Shown here piece after piece: positions 8,123-21,707 of a DNA stretch of 62,680 bases. Under the pieces are notes generated by a model. The model was not told the DNA's origin, did not search any database, and saw nothing but the letters and a program-made list of their open reading frames with translations. Position 1 is the stretch's first letter. Each line of letters begins with the position of its first letter. The position numbers and the translations under genes were made by a program. The DNA is from Acidobacteriota bacterium (GTDB taxonomy: Bacteria > Acidobacteriota > Terriglobia > UBA7540): assembly GCA_902812365.1 (NCBI GenBank), contig CADDZC010000005.1, forward strand, positions 37,501 to 100,180. The letters run 5' to 3'.

Positions 8123-8776
8123 ATGAGACCGAGCCGAAGCTCACGCGTTTGCGGAATAGGGGTCGCCTTGCTGGCGTGGATGGGGATTGTGCTCCAGCTT
8201 TGCGTGGTAGCGGCTAACCCTGCCGCGCATAACGGGTCCCTGATCACCACGCTAATCAATTTCTTTGGCTTCTTCACGGTTCTGACCAATCTGCTCATCG
8301 CTATTGGGCTCACTCTGGCGCTAACGGCGCCCGCGACTTCCCCAGGAGCCTTCTTCTCCCGAGCCTCCGTACAGGCAGCCATGGCCGCTTATATCGCCCT
8401 GGTGGGAGGGGGGTACGCCTGGCTGCTTCGTCCTCTGTGGAACCCGCAAGGGGTACAAAAGCTTGCCGATGTGCTCTTGCACGATGTCGTCCCGGTTACC
8501 TACCTGGCGTACTGGTTGATCTTTGCTCCCAAGAGCAAGTTGGGCTGGCGCAACTTATCAGCGTGGGTCTTCTATCCCGTCACCTACCTGGTTTACACCC
8601 TGGTTCGAGGGGCGCACTCCGCCTGGTATCCCTATCCCTTCCTAGACGCCCGAGCTTTGGGTTACAGGACCGTAGCCTTCAACATCTTGGCGCTTGCAGT
8701 AACTTTTGTCGGCATTTCGGGTGTCGTCATAGCGCTCAGCCGCTTGAAAGCCTACAGTTTGTCCAGCGATTCGTAG
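8123..8776 (+). CDS. Pr6Pr-family integral membrane protein
   Basis: A 217-residue membrane protein with six hydrophobic segments, resembling the bacterial Pr6Pr (FAR-17a/AIG1-like) group. Landmarks are NFFGFFTVLTNLL in the second helix, LLHDVVPVTYLAYWLIF in the middle, and WVFYPVTYLVYTLVRG with WYPYPFLD near the end. Residues in LLHDVVP match the conserved His/Asp of the family. Eukaryotic relatives hydrolyse lipid esters, but bacterial function is unknown. I prefer the ATG at 8123, which has GGAG 6 nt upstream. The ATG at 8063 adds 20 residues without an adjacent ribosome-binding site. Confidence 0.78.
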   Translation: MRPSRSSRVCGIGVALLAWMGIVLQLCVVAANPAAHNGSLITTLINFFGFFTVLTNLLIAIGLTLALTAPATSPGAFFSRASVQAAMAAYIALVGGGYAWLLRPLWNPQGVQKLADVLLHDVVPVTYLAYWLIFAPKSKLGWRNLSAWVFYPVTYLVYTLVRGAHSAWYPYPFLDARALGYRTVAFNILALAVTFVGISGVVIALSRLKAYSLSSDS

Positions 8777-9159
8777 TTGTTAGGAATGTTAGCGTTGTAT
8801 AAACGCCGCGGTGATCTGCCCGGCGGGCGTGCCCCCTTGCATAGCATTTTGACCAAATGAACCGGATATGTTGTTGAAAAATCGAGGCGAGTCTAGATTT
8901 GATCTTAGCCTGTGACCGTCCCATGATGCCCATTCCATCGGGCGCTGTAGGTGCTGAGGCGTGAGGTGCCGGCAAGCCGTGCCCTTCTGGAACCTAGGAA
9001 ACAAACCCCTGTTGGGAGGCTCGCTCTGCCCGCGACCCGGAGGAGCTTGGCTTTATCCATCCAATAACGGCTTTTGATTAGTCGCCGCCGGACAGGATGA
9101 ATATACTGGTGAGCCGGTACGCCGCGTGACCGGGCACATTTTTGTCGAGGGAGACTGGC
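8777..9159. other. Upstream region of amt with repeat copy B
   Basis: About 380 nt without a gene. It holds repeat copy B (8847-8887) and, nearer amt, a TATACT (9102-9107) that could be a -10 box but lacks a -35 at proper spacing. No sigma54 (-24/-12) element was found, although nitrogen genes often have one. Confidence 0.5.
8847..8887 (+). repeat. Dispersed intergenic repeat, copy B
   Basis: Reads TTTGACCAAATGAACCGG, then ATATGTTGTTGAAAA and ATCGAGG. It differs from copy A at about four positions over 41. It points toward amt, about 270 nt upstream of the start codon, and lies 70 nt after the Pr6Pr stop codon. Confidence 0.8.
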
Positions 9160-10966
<1,807 letters not shown>

Positions 10967-10975
10967 TCAGGGACG

Positions 10976-13708
10976 GTGGACGATGAGCTGCCAATCGGAA
11001 GCCATAGGAAGGAAGGCTGGACAGCCAGGCGGAGCTTGCCGTCATCCGTCGCCTCGCGTCCCGCGGCCATGATCATGTCGACCGTCCCGGCATCCGTCTC
11101 GGGGAGGGAGCTGTACGCGGCGGAATCGTCCCGGCTCCGCCAGATGTTTCCGTCCCAGTACGACGGCCGGAGGCTCGCCCGTGCGCGCTCTGACCTTGTG
11201 GACCGAGTGGTCCATTGCCTCCTGGAGCAGCACTGGCCTGGGCTCTCGGGCCGCACCGATGGCATGGCCGTGCTGGCGGTGGGCGGCTACGGACGCCGCG
11301 AGCTCTACCCGCACTCCGACCTCGACCTGCTTTTCCTCTTTTCCAGCCAGCGGTGGCGCGACGCGAACCAGGATGCGGTAGCCGCAGCGGTGCGTGCGCT
11401 TTGGGACCTCGGTTTGCGCGTCGGCAGTTCCTCGCGCACGCTCGAGGAATGCTACGAGGTCCGGCGCGACAACCTCGAATTCACCACCTCTCTGCTCGAT
11501 GCTCGCCTGCTCTCCGGCAGCGTGCCCTTGTGGGTTCATCTGCGCGACGAGGCCGTGCCCCACGTTTTCGCGCGCGACCAGCGCGATTTTGTTGACGACC
11601 TCATCAGCCTCACCCGCCGCCGTCATGAGAAGTATGGTCGCACCATCTTCCACCTGGAGCCGAACGTCAAAGAGGCACCGGGTGGCCTGCGCGACTACCA
11701 GGTGGCGGGCTGGCTGACCCTGATTAACGAGCTCGCCGAATACGGACGATGGGCGCCACCCCAGGCGGCCTGGCCAGCTGCCCTGCGCGCGGCCAGCGAA
11801 GAGGCCTATGCCCGCTTGAGCACCATCCGCTGTTTCCTTCATTACCGTCGCAATCGCGACGACAACCTGCTGAGCTATGAACTGCAGGAGGAGGCGGCGG
11901 CCATGGGACTGGCAACAGGTTTGCCGACACCAGCAGGGGAGTGGATGCGCGGGTATTTTCGCTGTGCCCGTGTCATTCAGCAGTTAGCCGCCCAGGTGAT
12001 TGAGGAAGCGGCGCGCTCGCGTTCATCGATTTACGGATTCTTCCAGCAGTGGAAGTCACGCCTGGCCAATGCCGACTTCTCCGTAGTGCGTGGCCGCATC
12101 TTTCCCCGCTCGGCGGCCGTCCCCCCGCCGGACGCTCGGATGGTACTGGACCTGTTTGAGATGGTAGCCCGCCACGCGCTTGAGCTGAGTCACCAGGCCG
12201 AGCGCTGGGTGGCCGGCAGCGTGCCACTCCTTAAGCCTTCCGATCCGCAGCTCTGGGAACACTTCCGCCGCATCTTGCTGCTGCCGCATGCGGCTGCGGC
12301 GCTGCGAGCTATGCACCGGCTAGGCGTGCTGGTGGCTTTCTTCCCCGAGTTTCGTGCCGTGGACGCGCTCGTGGTCCGCGATTTCTATCATCGCTACACT
12401 GTGGACGAGCACAGTTTCATGGCCATCCAGCATCTGCAGGCCCTGAGTGCGTCCCCCGGCGCCTCGCAGGTGTCGGAGGACTGGGAGGCGAGGTTTGGTG
12501 AACTTGCGGGCGAACTCGAGCGTCCGGAGCTGCTGTGTTTTGCCCTGCTGTTTCACGACGTGGGCAAGGGGCTCACGGAAAAGGGGCACGTCCAAGCCAG
12601 TGTGGAGGCTGCCGGTGCCATCTGCTCGCGTCTCGAGATGGCTGCTGAGGACCGGGAGACGGTGAGCTTCCTGATCGCCCACCACCTGGACATGTCAGCC
12701 ACGTTGCAGCGCCGCGACATCTTCGATCCTGAAACCATCCGCGGCGTGGCCGAAACCGTGGTGGTCCCGGAACGCTTGAAGATGCTCTGCCTGATGACCT
12801 ACGCCGACATCAAGGCCGTGAACCCCGAGGCCCTTACTTCCTGGAAGGCGGAGATGCTCTGGCGCCTCTACGCTGCGGTCGCCAACCATCTGGCGCGCAG
12901 CGTGGATGAGGAGCGTGTTCATTACACGGAGGCGCTGGCCCCCGGGCTAGCTGCGATCTTGCCGGCGCTTCCCCCGGGCATCCGGCCCGATGAGTTGGAG
13001 GCCTTTCTCGAGGGCTTTCCGCGGCGCTACTTGGCTACACATACTCCTGCCGAGATTGCTCAGCATTTCCTCATGGCCCGCGAGCTGGCCCGAAGCCACG
13101 TCCAGGTTCGCGTGCAGCCGCGCGGCCACTTCTACGAACTAACTGTGATGGCCGAGGACCGCCCCTTTCTCTTTGCTTCCATTACCGGAACCCTCGCCGC
13201 CTGGGGCATGAGTATCCTCAAAGCGGACGCATTCGCCAATCGGGCCGGGGTGGTGCTCGATACCTTTCGCTTTCGAGACCTCTTCCGCACCCTAGAACTG
13301 AATCCGCCAGAGGTGCCGCGCTTTGAAAGAAGCGTCGTGGACGTGCTGACGGGGGTCGTACGCCTCGAGACTTTGATGAGCGGCCGGATGCAGAGGCAGC
13401 CGCTCCCTGCGCCCAAAGTGGTCACGCCCACTCAGCTTCGCTTCGATAATGCTTCGTCTTCGCACAGCACTTTGCTGGAGCTCACCACCCAGGACTTTCC
13501 TGGGTTGCTTTACCGCCTCAGCTCGTGCCTGTCCAAATGGGGTTGCAACATCGAAGTCGCCCTGGTAGATACCGAGGGCCCAAAGGCTATCGATGTGTTC
13601 TATCTCACCTACAACGGTGTCAAGCTCACCCCGGACCAGCAGGAGAGCCTGAAACAAGCAATTCTCGAGAGCCTGGCTTCGCCCCAACCATCGCCCGCCG
13701 CCGCTTGA
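10976..13708 (+). CDS. glnD: PII uridylyltransferase/uridylyl-removing enzyme
   Basis: A 910-residue bifunctional enzyme that adds UMP to PII when glutamine is low and removes it when glutamine is high. The nucleotidyltransferase motif GGYGRRELYPHSDLDLLF lies near residues 100-120. A GlnD-specific helical region follows. The HD hydrolase motif FHDVGKGLTEKGH is near 525, and two C-terminal ACT domains sense glutamine (ELTVMAEDRPFLFASITG; LELTTQDFPGLLYRLSS). Length is typical. The start is uncertain: the GTG at 10976 is only 9 nt past the PII stop codon, while ATGs at 11069 and 11075 would give a shorter N-terminus closer to the family norm. Confidence 0.95.
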   Translation: MDDELPIGSHRKEGWTARRSLPSSVASRPAAMIMSTVPASVSGRELYAAESSRLRQMFPSQYDGRRLARARSDLVDRVVHCLLEQHWPGLSGRTDGMAVLAVGGYGRRELYPHSDLDLLFLFSSQRWRDANQDAVAAAVRALWDLGLRVGSSSRTLEECYEVRRDNLEFTTSLLDARLLSGSVPLWVHLRDEAVPHVFARDQRDFVDDLISLTRRRHEKYGRTIFHLEPNVKEAPGGLRDYQVAGWLTLINELAEYGRWAPPQAAWPAALRAASEEAYARLSTIRCFLHYRRNRDDNLLSYELQEEAAAMGLATGLPTPAGEWMRGYFRCARVIQQLAAQVIEEAARSRSSIYGFFQQWKSRLANADFSVVRGRIFPRSAAVPPPDARMVLDLFEMVARHALELSHQAERWVAGSVPLLKPSDPQLWEHFRRILLLPHAAAALRAMHRLGVLVAFFPEFRAVDALVVRDFYHRYTVDEHSFMAIQHLQALSASPGASQVSEDWEARFGELAGELERPELLCFALLFHDVGKGLTEKGHVQASVEAAGAICSRLEMAAEDRETVSFLIAHHLDMSATLQRRDIFDPETIRGVAETVVVPERLKMLCLMTYADIKAVNPEALTSWKAEMLWRLYAAVANHLARSVDEERVHYTEALAPGLAAILPALPPGIRPDELEAFLEGFPRRYLATHTPAEIAQHFLMARELARSHVQVRVQPRGHFYELTVMAEDRPFLFASITGTLAAWGMSILKADAFANRAGVVLDTFRFRDLFRTLELNPPEVPRFERSVVDVLTGVVRLETLMSGRMQRQPLPAPKVVTPTQLRFDNASSSHSTLLELTTQDFPGLLYRLSSCLSKWGCNIEVALVDTEGPKAIDVFYLTYNGVKLTPDQQESLKQAILESLASPQPSPAAA

Positions 13709-13954
13709 GTAAGTCCTGCACCCGATACTGCGCTTGGCTAGGTGAGTGGGCCCGGTTTGGGCTTCCTGCGGGCCGTTCTTCTCTGTGATCTTTCAGCATT
13801 TTCGGGTTTTTCCCAGGGCCCGATGGAGGGCAAAGAAGCAGGCAAGCTGTTTGTATAGCCCCGCCTTACGCTATTATCAAACAGGCGGGATCACTGAACG
13901 CTTGGCCAGGGTACCGAGCTGCTGATCTTGCGCCTGGAGGCAAGACGGGTTCGC

Positions 13955-14857
13955 ATGGGCGAAACATCGAGTGCGCGTGGAGAATGGGCGGCAAGGCCGG
14001 GACTCCTTGCTAAAATCCGGACAACGCTAGAAATGATCAAGTTCGAGCATTCCGTCTTCGCCTTGCCGTTTGCGCTCACCGGAGCGCTGCTCGCCGTGCG
14101 GGGTTGGCCGAGCCTGCGGCAGACGCTATGGCTGATCGTGGCAATGGTGGGAGCGCGCAGTGCGGCGATGACCTTCAATCGCATTGCCGACCGCGAGTAC
14201 GATGCGCTCAATCCACGCACGCAAATGCGGGCCGTGCCGACGGGACAAATCAGCTTGCGGTTCGCGGGCCTGTTTACGCTGGTTTCAGCCGCTTTGCTGG
14301 TGCTGGCCGCCTATGAGCTGAATCCGCTCGCCTTTAAGCTAAGCCCGGTGGCCCTGGCTGCGGTGCTCGGCTACTCTTACACCAAGCGCTTCACATGGCT
14401 CTCGCACTTTGTCCTAGGCGCCTGCTTAGGGATGTCGCCCATTGCAGCCTGGATCGCTCTGCGGGGCGAGTGGAGTCAGCCAGTCCTGCTTCTTGGCGCA
14501 GCCGTCGCGCTCTGGGTGGCGGGCTTCGACATCATCTATGCCTGCCAGGACGTTGATTTCGACCGCCAGGCCGGGCTCCAGTCCCTCCCGAAACGCGCGG
14601 GATTAGCCTGGGCACTGCGTCTCTCGGCGGCAATGCACGTCATCACGCTCGCGCTTCTCCTGCTGGTGGCGCGCATGGAGCGCCTGGGATGGCCAGCATT
14701 CGCCGGCGTGGCTGCGGTAGCACTCCTGCTGGCCTATGAGCACTCGCTGGTGAAGCCGACGGATCTTTCACGTGTCAACGCCGCCTTTTTCACCGTGAAT
14801 GGCTACGTCAGCCTACTGCTTCTGCTGACTTGGGGAGTTGATATCCTGAGGCATTAG
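13955..14857 (+). CDS. UbiA-family polyprenyltransferase, likely menaquinone pathway
   Basis: A 300-residue membrane enzyme with about eight helices that attaches a polyprenyl chain to an aromatic acid. The first Asp-rich metal site is FNRIADREYDALNPRT near residue 80 and the second is YACQDVDFDRQAGLQS near 200. The overall sequence resembles UbiA-like proteins assigned to the futalosine menaquinone route (MqnP) more than proteobacterial UbiA. This is a family-level inference, since no other mqn gene is in the window. A possible -10 box TATTAT lies about 80 nt upstream. The start is uncertain: an in-frame TTG at 13928 is an alternative. Confidence 0.87.
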   Translation: MGETSSARGEWAARPGLLAKIRTTLEMIKFEHSVFALPFALTGALLAVRGWPSLRQTLWLIVAMVGARSAAMTFNRIADREYDALNPRTQMRAVPTGQISLRFAGLFTLVSAALLVLAAYELNPLAFKLSPVALAAVLGYSYTKRFTWLSHFVLGACLGMSPIAAWIALRGEWSQPVLLLGAAVALWVAGFDIIYACQDVDFDRQAGLQSLPKRAGLAWALRLSAAMHVITLALLLLVARMERLGWPAFAGVAAVALLLAYEHSLVKPTDLSRVNAAFFTVNGYVSLLLLLTWGVDILRH

Positions 14858-14916
14858 CGACACTTCGAGGCGCGAAAACCTCTGCTGCCTAGGATGGTGG
14901 CGAGTTGGCGAGATTT

Positions 14917-15177
14917 CTACTGAGGCCTCGCGGGGGACGACATCTCGCGAAAGACGAGCGAATCGAAAATGGCAAGGACTTGTCTGCGGTAATTAACCAC
15001 CCGGTGCGCCGCTAGACGATACCAGGGGTCATGCGCGCCGAGCCGCTGCCAGCGCTCGAGCACGTGGGCCGGCACATTGATATCCGCCCGCAGCTTCTGC
15101 AGCGGATGGCCGCGCAAAAAAAGCCCATAAAAGAAGGCTGCTTCGTGGCGGGGCTCAGTCAGTTCGCTTTCTGGCAA
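14917..15177 (-). CDS. Small conserved hypothetical protein
   Basis: An 86-residue soluble protein that I cannot assign. It has a helical pattern with the segment FFYGLFLRGHPLQKLRADI followed by VPAHVLERWQRL, resembling a helix-turn-helix-like or RNA-polymerase-helper fold, but no named motif. The TTG start at 15177 has GGGGAG 6 nt upstream, a good ribosome-binding site. It is read in the same direction as ligA, 235 nt downstream of it, and converges on the UbiA gene. Confidence 0.6.
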   Translation of the reverse strand: MPESELTEPRHEAAFFYGLFLRGHPLQKLRADINVPAHVLERWQRLGAHDPWYRLAAHRVVNYRRQVLAIFDSLVFREMSSPARPQ

Positions 15178-15411
15178 GGCGCACTCCCCAACTGGCGGTA
15201 AAATGGGCAGCGGTGCAAACGCTTGCTGGCGGCCGCCGCCAGGATGTAACTCTATATGGTAAACCTCGTGTCAAGCCCTCGCAGCCAGTGTTTACGCGGC
15301 CCAGAGGAAGCGGTCAGCAAGTCAGCTGCCAAATCCTGGCTGGTCATAGAATTGCTCAGTACCCGTAAACGATCGCCTCGCCAGAGACGCATCCGGTGGG
15401 CAGTCTACCCG

Positions 15412-17469
<2,058 letters not shown>

Positions 17470-17680
17470 TCAGCCGGCGTAGCCAGCGAGGCTATTATCC
17501 CGTGGACTGCGGCGCAAGGTGAATAGTCTTCGCTGCCCAGAAACGATAGGCGTGCCCACCTCGGGCCATGCCTCGCTGGAAGGACCAGCACACCAGAGAA
17601 GCGACTGTTCCCAGGTACGAAATTGGAAATGCGACCGTGAAATGTGTTAGAAAGAAAGACTCTTCCGGAGAGGAGCCTCC

Positions 17681-19045
17681 ATGCAAGGGCGTCGCCTGAT
17701 GCTTGCCGTTGTGATGCTCGCCGCCGCGCCGGCACTGGCGGCGGAGGGATGGAAAGTACCCACCGCCATGCAGAGACTGGGAAACGGGCTGGTGGTGGTA
17801 GTTTCGGAAGACCATTCGGCACCGACTTTCGGGCTTTGCGTTGCCTACGGCATCGGCTTTCGGCTCGAGCCCGAAGGGCGAACAGGGTTCGCCCACCTGT
17901 TCGAGCACATGATGTTCGAAGGGACGCCGAATGCTCCGAAGGGTGTCTTCGATCAGGTGATCGAGGGCGGAGGCGGATTCACCAACGGTGACACCCGCTA
18001 CGACTACACCGAGTATATCGAGAGCGCGCCGATCTCGGCTCTTGATCCGGCGCTGTGGCTCGAGGCTGACCGGATGAAGACGCTGGACTTCTCCCCTCAG
18101 AACCTCGATAACCAGCGGAAAGTGGTGGAAGAGGAAGTGCGCGTTAACGTGCTCAACCAGCCCTACGGGGCCTTCGAGTGGCTCGACCTGCCCCAAAAGG
18201 CCTTTTCCAAGTATCCCAATGCGCATAACTTCTACGGCAATTTCAAGGATTTGGACGCTGCCACGATCAGTGACGTCAAGAGCTTTTACGAGCGCTACTA
18301 TGCGCCCAACAATGCGGTTCTGGCCATCGCCGGCGACGTCAAACCGGAAGAAATCTTTGCCAAGGTGGAGAAGTACTTCGGCTCGATTCCCATGCGCCAA
18401 GTTCCTCCGCGTCCGGACGTTTCCGAACCGCCCCAGACTTCCGAACACGACGCCGTCGAAGAGGACAAGCTGGCCAAGGTCCCGGCCATGGCCATCGGTT
18501 ACCGCATGCCGCCGCGCAACTCACCGGATGCCATTGTCGGCGCGCTGGTGGGCGAGTTGCTTCACAACGGGGAAGCCTCCCTGCTTTACCAGTCGCTGGT
18601 GAAGGAGAAGAAAGTGGCTCTGCAAGTGGCAGGCGGCGTGAACTGGCCGCTGGGCAGTCCGTATGAGTACAACGGTCCGACGCTGATGACGTCTTTTATC
18701 GTTTATCCAAACAGTGTTAAAGCTGCCGAACTGCGAAAGGCCTACGACGAGGTGATTCGAGGCCTTGCCACAGGCGGCGCCTCTGGGGCGGAACTCGAGC
18801 GGGTGCGCGCCAAGATGCGTTCGGACTGGTATGGGGAGCTGGAACTGCCCGTCGAACGGGCCTCCGTGCTGGCGCACGCCACGCTATTTGACGGCAAGCC
18901 GGACCGCGTCAACGAAATTCCTGACGAACTGGCGCACATCACCCCGGAGCAAGTGAAGGCCTTTGCCCGGAAGTACCTGGTCCCTACCAACCGCACTGTG
19001 ATCGAGCGCGTGCCGGCAGCCGGCATGGCGCAAGGAGGGCGATGA
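17681..19045 (+). CDS. M16 family zinc peptidase, catalytic member
   Basis: A 454-residue exported insulinase-type peptidase. A signal peptide (about 1-21, ending ALAAE) is followed by two M16 domains. The inverted zinc motif HLFEH is at residues 72-76, and the third ligand is among E150-E152 in VVEEEV, so the active site is complete. GGAGAGGAG lies just before the ATG. The gene overlaps the next M16 gene by four bases (ATGA), which implies coupled translation and a heterodimer of one active and one inactive subunit, as in other bacterial M16B pairs. The natural substrate is unknown. Confidence 0.92.
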   Translation: MQGRRLMLAVVMLAAAPALAAEGWKVPTAMQRLGNGLVVVVSEDHSAPTFGLCVAYGIGFRLEPEGRTGFAHLFEHMMFEGTPNAPKGVFDQVIEGGGGFTNGDTRYDYTEYIESAPISALDPALWLEADRMKTLDFSPQNLDNQRKVVEEEVRVNVLNQPYGAFEWLDLPQKAFSKYPNAHNFYGNFKDLDAATISDVKSFYERYYAPNNAVLAIAGDVKPEEIFAKVEKYFGSIPMRQVPPRPDVSEPPQTSEHDAVEEDKLAKVPAMAIGYRMPPRNSPDAIVGALVGELLHNGEASLLYQSLVKEKKVALQVAGGVNWPLGSPYEYNGPTLMTSFIVYPNSVKAAELRKAYDEVIRGLATGGASGAELERVRAKMRSDWYGELELPVERASVLAHATLFDGKPDRVNEIPDELAHITPEQVKAFARKYLVPTNRTVIERVPAAGMAQGGR

Positions 19046-20466
19046 TGAGACGCGCTTGGCTTGTCTGCATCGCTTTCTGGGCGAGTGCTTGCATTGCATC
19101 GGCCCAAAAGGCGCCCGCCCTGCCCAAGGAGCTCCCTCCCTACGGCCCGCTAGTGCCGTTTCGTGCCCCGCAGGTGATGGCGCGCAAGCTGGACAATGGC
19201 CTGACGCTTTGGCTGGTTCCTCGCCCGGGATTCCCCAAGGTCGCGCTAGTGCTGGCGACGCAGGGGGGCCTGGCCGCGGATCCCAAGGACCGCCCCGGAC
19301 TGGCCGAGCTGCTGCTGGCTACCATCGATCAAGGCACCACCACGCGTTCCGCGAGGCAGATTGCCGAAGGGGTGGAGGCAGCGGGCGGCGACCTCACCGG
19401 CAACGCGCTGTCGGATTATCTGGTCGCGGCCACCGATGTGCTCTCCTCCAAGCTGTCGGACGTCCTGCCGATCCTGGCGGACATTGCCCAGCACGCGACT
19501 TTCCCCGACTCTGAGGTAGAGCTGGCCAAACGCAATGCCGCCGACAACCTGCGCGCCCAGGAAGCGGAGCCCAATTTTCTGGCACGCCGCGCCCTGGCCA
19601 AGGCAGTCTACGGCGATCACCCCTACAGCGTGATGGCACCCACCCAGGAATCCATTGCCGCCACCCAGGCTGCCGAACTGCGCCGCGAGTACGCGCGGCG
19701 CCTCCGGCCGGACACCTCCATTTTGGTTGCCGTCGGGGATTTCGACGCCGGCAGCCTCACCGAAGCCATAGGGAAAGCCTTCGGGACGTGGAAAGCTCCG
19801 GCTGAGGCCCGTACCCCTTTAGTCGCCCCTCCCACCGGGCAAAATCCGCACGCGGTATTCATCGTACCGCGCCCGGGCAGCGTGCAAACCGAATTTATGA
19901 TGGCTGCCTTCGCGCCCAAGGAAGGCGACGCTGACTACGCCGCCGTGCAGGTGGCGAATGCCATCTACGGCGGCATGTTCGGCTCGAGGCTCATCAAGAA
20001 CATTCGCGAGGATAAGGGCTACACGTACTCGCCCCGCGCCTTTCTTTCCCCGCGTCGGCAAGCTGATCTGCTCCAGACGTCGGCCGCCGTGCGCAATCCG
20101 GTGACCGGCGCCAGCTTCAATGAGATCAACTACGAACTAAACCGCATGGCCACCACTGCCCCCGCCGCCGACGAGCTCGAGCGCGCCCAGCGCTACCTCG
20201 TGGGTATCCAGGCAATCCAGCTTCAGTCCCAGATGGCCGTCGCCATGCAGCTTGCCCGGCTGTGGGCGTTCGGACTCCCCCCCGAACAACTGCAGCGTGA
20301 GAGCGAAAACGTGCAGCGCGTCACGGTGCAGGACGTCGAAGCGGCCGGCCAGAAATATTTCCCCGCCTCGCGTGAGACGATTGTCGCTGTGGGCGAGGAA
20401 AAGGTGATCCGCGGGCAGCTGGCTCCCTTTGGGATAACGATGGAGCCCGCCCCCAAGCCTGATTGA
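19042..20466 (+). CDS. M16 family peptidase-like protein, inactive partner
   Basis: A 474-residue exported M16 homologue with signal peptide (about 1-21). At the place of the zinc motif the sequence reads GLAELLLATIDQG instead of HxxEH: the first His is replaced by Glu (E89), and the Glu and second His by Leu and Ala. It therefore cannot bind zinc in the usual way. The C-terminal substrate-binding landmark MFGSRLIKNIREDKGYTYS is well kept, as in non-catalytic partners. Its start overlaps the stop of the catalytic gene, so the two are made together. Confidence 0.9.
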   Translation: MMRRAWLVCIAFWASACIASAQKAPALPKELPPYGPLVPFRAPQVMARKLDNGLTLWLVPRPGFPKVALVLATQGGLAADPKDRPGLAELLLATIDQGTTTRSARQIAEGVEAAGGDLTGNALSDYLVAATDVLSSKLSDVLPILADIAQHATFPDSEVELAKRNAADNLRAQEAEPNFLARRALAKAVYGDHPYSVMAPTQESIAATQAAELRREYARRLRPDTSILVAVGDFDAGSLTEAIGKAFGTWKAPAEARTPLVAPPTGQNPHAVFIVPRPGSVQTEFMMAAFAPKEGDADYAAVQVANAIYGGMFGSRLIKNIREDKGYTYSPRAFLSPRRQADLLQTSAAVRNPVTGASFNEINYELNRMATTAPAADELERAQRYLVGIQAIQLQSQMAVAMQLARLWAFGLPPEQLQRESENVQRVTVQDVEAAGQKYFPASRETIVAVGEEKVIRGQLAPFGITMEPAPKPD

Positions 20467-20688
20467 GCGCTCAGGAACACGGCGGCTTCAACGCTGCCTC
20501 GACCGCCCGCCGCGTTTCCGGCCCTCCTCACAGCCCTCCCTGAGTGCTCGTGGCCGTTAGCGCGAAGACGACGTGCTGGGGCGGATTCTTCGAAATCAGA
20601 TGCCCGCTGTGGTGCCGAATACCCACGCCTCCGCGAAATCCAATTCGAAACCAGTCCCAGAAACCCAGCGGCCTTCCATGGCGGTGCG

Positions 20689-21141
20689 TTAGGACGCAGG
20701 TGGAGAGGTACGGTGCCCCAGCTCCCTTTCCAGCCGGTCGATGGCGTGGTGGGCGTCTTTGGCTTCCTCAGCCTGTTTGGCGGAGGGCAGCAGGTCCAGG
20801 TACTGCATATAAGAGTCCAAGGCTTTCTGCTTAAGGCCGAGCTTCTCATAGGTTTTGCCCAGCCCGAGGTAGGCGGGAGCGTAGTCGGGATCGGTTTGCA
20901 CGGCTTCTTCGAAGCGGCTGAGTGCTGCCTTGTACTTCTTGCGCCGGAGATAGAAATTGCCGATTTCAACCGACTTGCGAGCGCCCGGCAGCTGATACGG
21001 CCGCGTGACGTCGTTGGTGCTGTGGACGGCAGCCCTGGGATCGATGTCCCGCTGGGCGCGCACGCTGACGGTCGCGGCCACGCAGAGCGGCGCGACGATG
21101 AGGGCCCAGCATCTCCGGAAGGTGGTTCTTCCTCTTCTCAT
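20689..21141 (-). CDS. Exported TPR protein
   Basis: A 150-residue protein with a signal peptide (about 1-29, ending VRAQ). Two or three tetratricopeptide repeats occupy about 55-125: ARKSVEIGNFYLRRKKYKAA, FEEAVQTDPDYAPAYLGLG and a third beginning YEKLGLKQKALDSY. TPRs mediate protein contacts, and in the periplasm these small versions often assist outer-membrane assembly or peptidoglycan complexes. No partner can be named from the neighbourhood: the M16 pair converges on it and a small exported protein lies upstream. Confidence 0.8.
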   Translation of the reverse strand: MRRGRTTFRRCWALIVAPLCVAATVSVRAQRDIDPRAAVHSTNDVTRPYQLPGARKSVEIGNFYLRRKKYKAALSRFEEAVQTDPDYAPAYLGLGKTYEKLGLKQKALDSYMQYLDLLPSAKQAEEAKDAHHAIDRLERELGHRTSPPAS

Positions 21142-21241
21142 GACGCTATCTTAGCAGGCCGGCAAGGCTATGACGCCGAGGTTCCCGCTGGCGATTTGCG
21201 GGCCTGAAGGCAGCGCGCTACCGCAGCAGTCGTCGCGAATT

Positions 21242-21658
21242 TTACTTCGTTGTCGCCGGCGACGGCCGGGCCGCTGCAGCCGCCGACTCGCCCTGGCAGA
21301 CCTTGCGGGCCTTCTTTAACTGCTCATCGGTGTAGTGCGACGGTATCACGACCAATTTGATGTTATCCTTGACGGCGAGCTGGTTCAGCTCTTCGATTTC
21401 GTCCTGCCCGGTGTATTTCTGCTTTGGCATGGAGTGGTTGAACGACTGCACCACCCGGTATTCGGTGCGGGCGTAGACCACTCCCAGCGGCAGCAGCTTA
21501 CCCTTGACTGGCATGTGCTTTTCCAGAATGACGCAGCCCACATTGCCCTGCCTGGTTCCTGACACGATGGGTTGCTCGTGCTTGTCCGGCAGCCCGCGAG
21601 CGCCCACCGAAAGAGCCATAGCCAAGAAGAATGGGCACAAGGCAAGCCTGATGACCAC
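21242..21658 (-). CDS. Small exported protein of unknown function
   Basis: A 138-residue protein with an N-terminal signal-like helix (about 1-20). The mature region includes NVGCVILEKHMPVKGKLLPLG and then FNHSMPKQKYTGQDEIEEL, with a charged helical end and an Ala/Pro-rich tail. I do not recognise the family. The GTG start at 21658 has AGGAGG about 6 nt upstream, which is strong support. It is the last gene downstream of the RND operon on the same strand and 50 nt past the pump's end, so it could be co-transcribed with it. Confidence 0.65.
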   Translation of the reverse strand: MVIRLALCPFFLAMALSVGARGLPDKHEQPIVSGTRQGNVGCVILEKHMPVKGKLLPLGVVYARTEYRVVQSFNHSMPKQKYTGQDEIEELNQLAVKDNIKLVVIPSHYTDEQLKKARKVCQGESAAAAARPSPATTK

Positions 21659-21707
21659 GAGAGCCTCCTGCCGGATTCGATGCTGTACCCCTCGTTTTCG
21701 CGTCCGT

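Noticed and set aside
9060-9159. Sigma54 promoter before amt
   Set aside because: No GG-N10-GC element with suitable spacing was found; only a lone TATACT.
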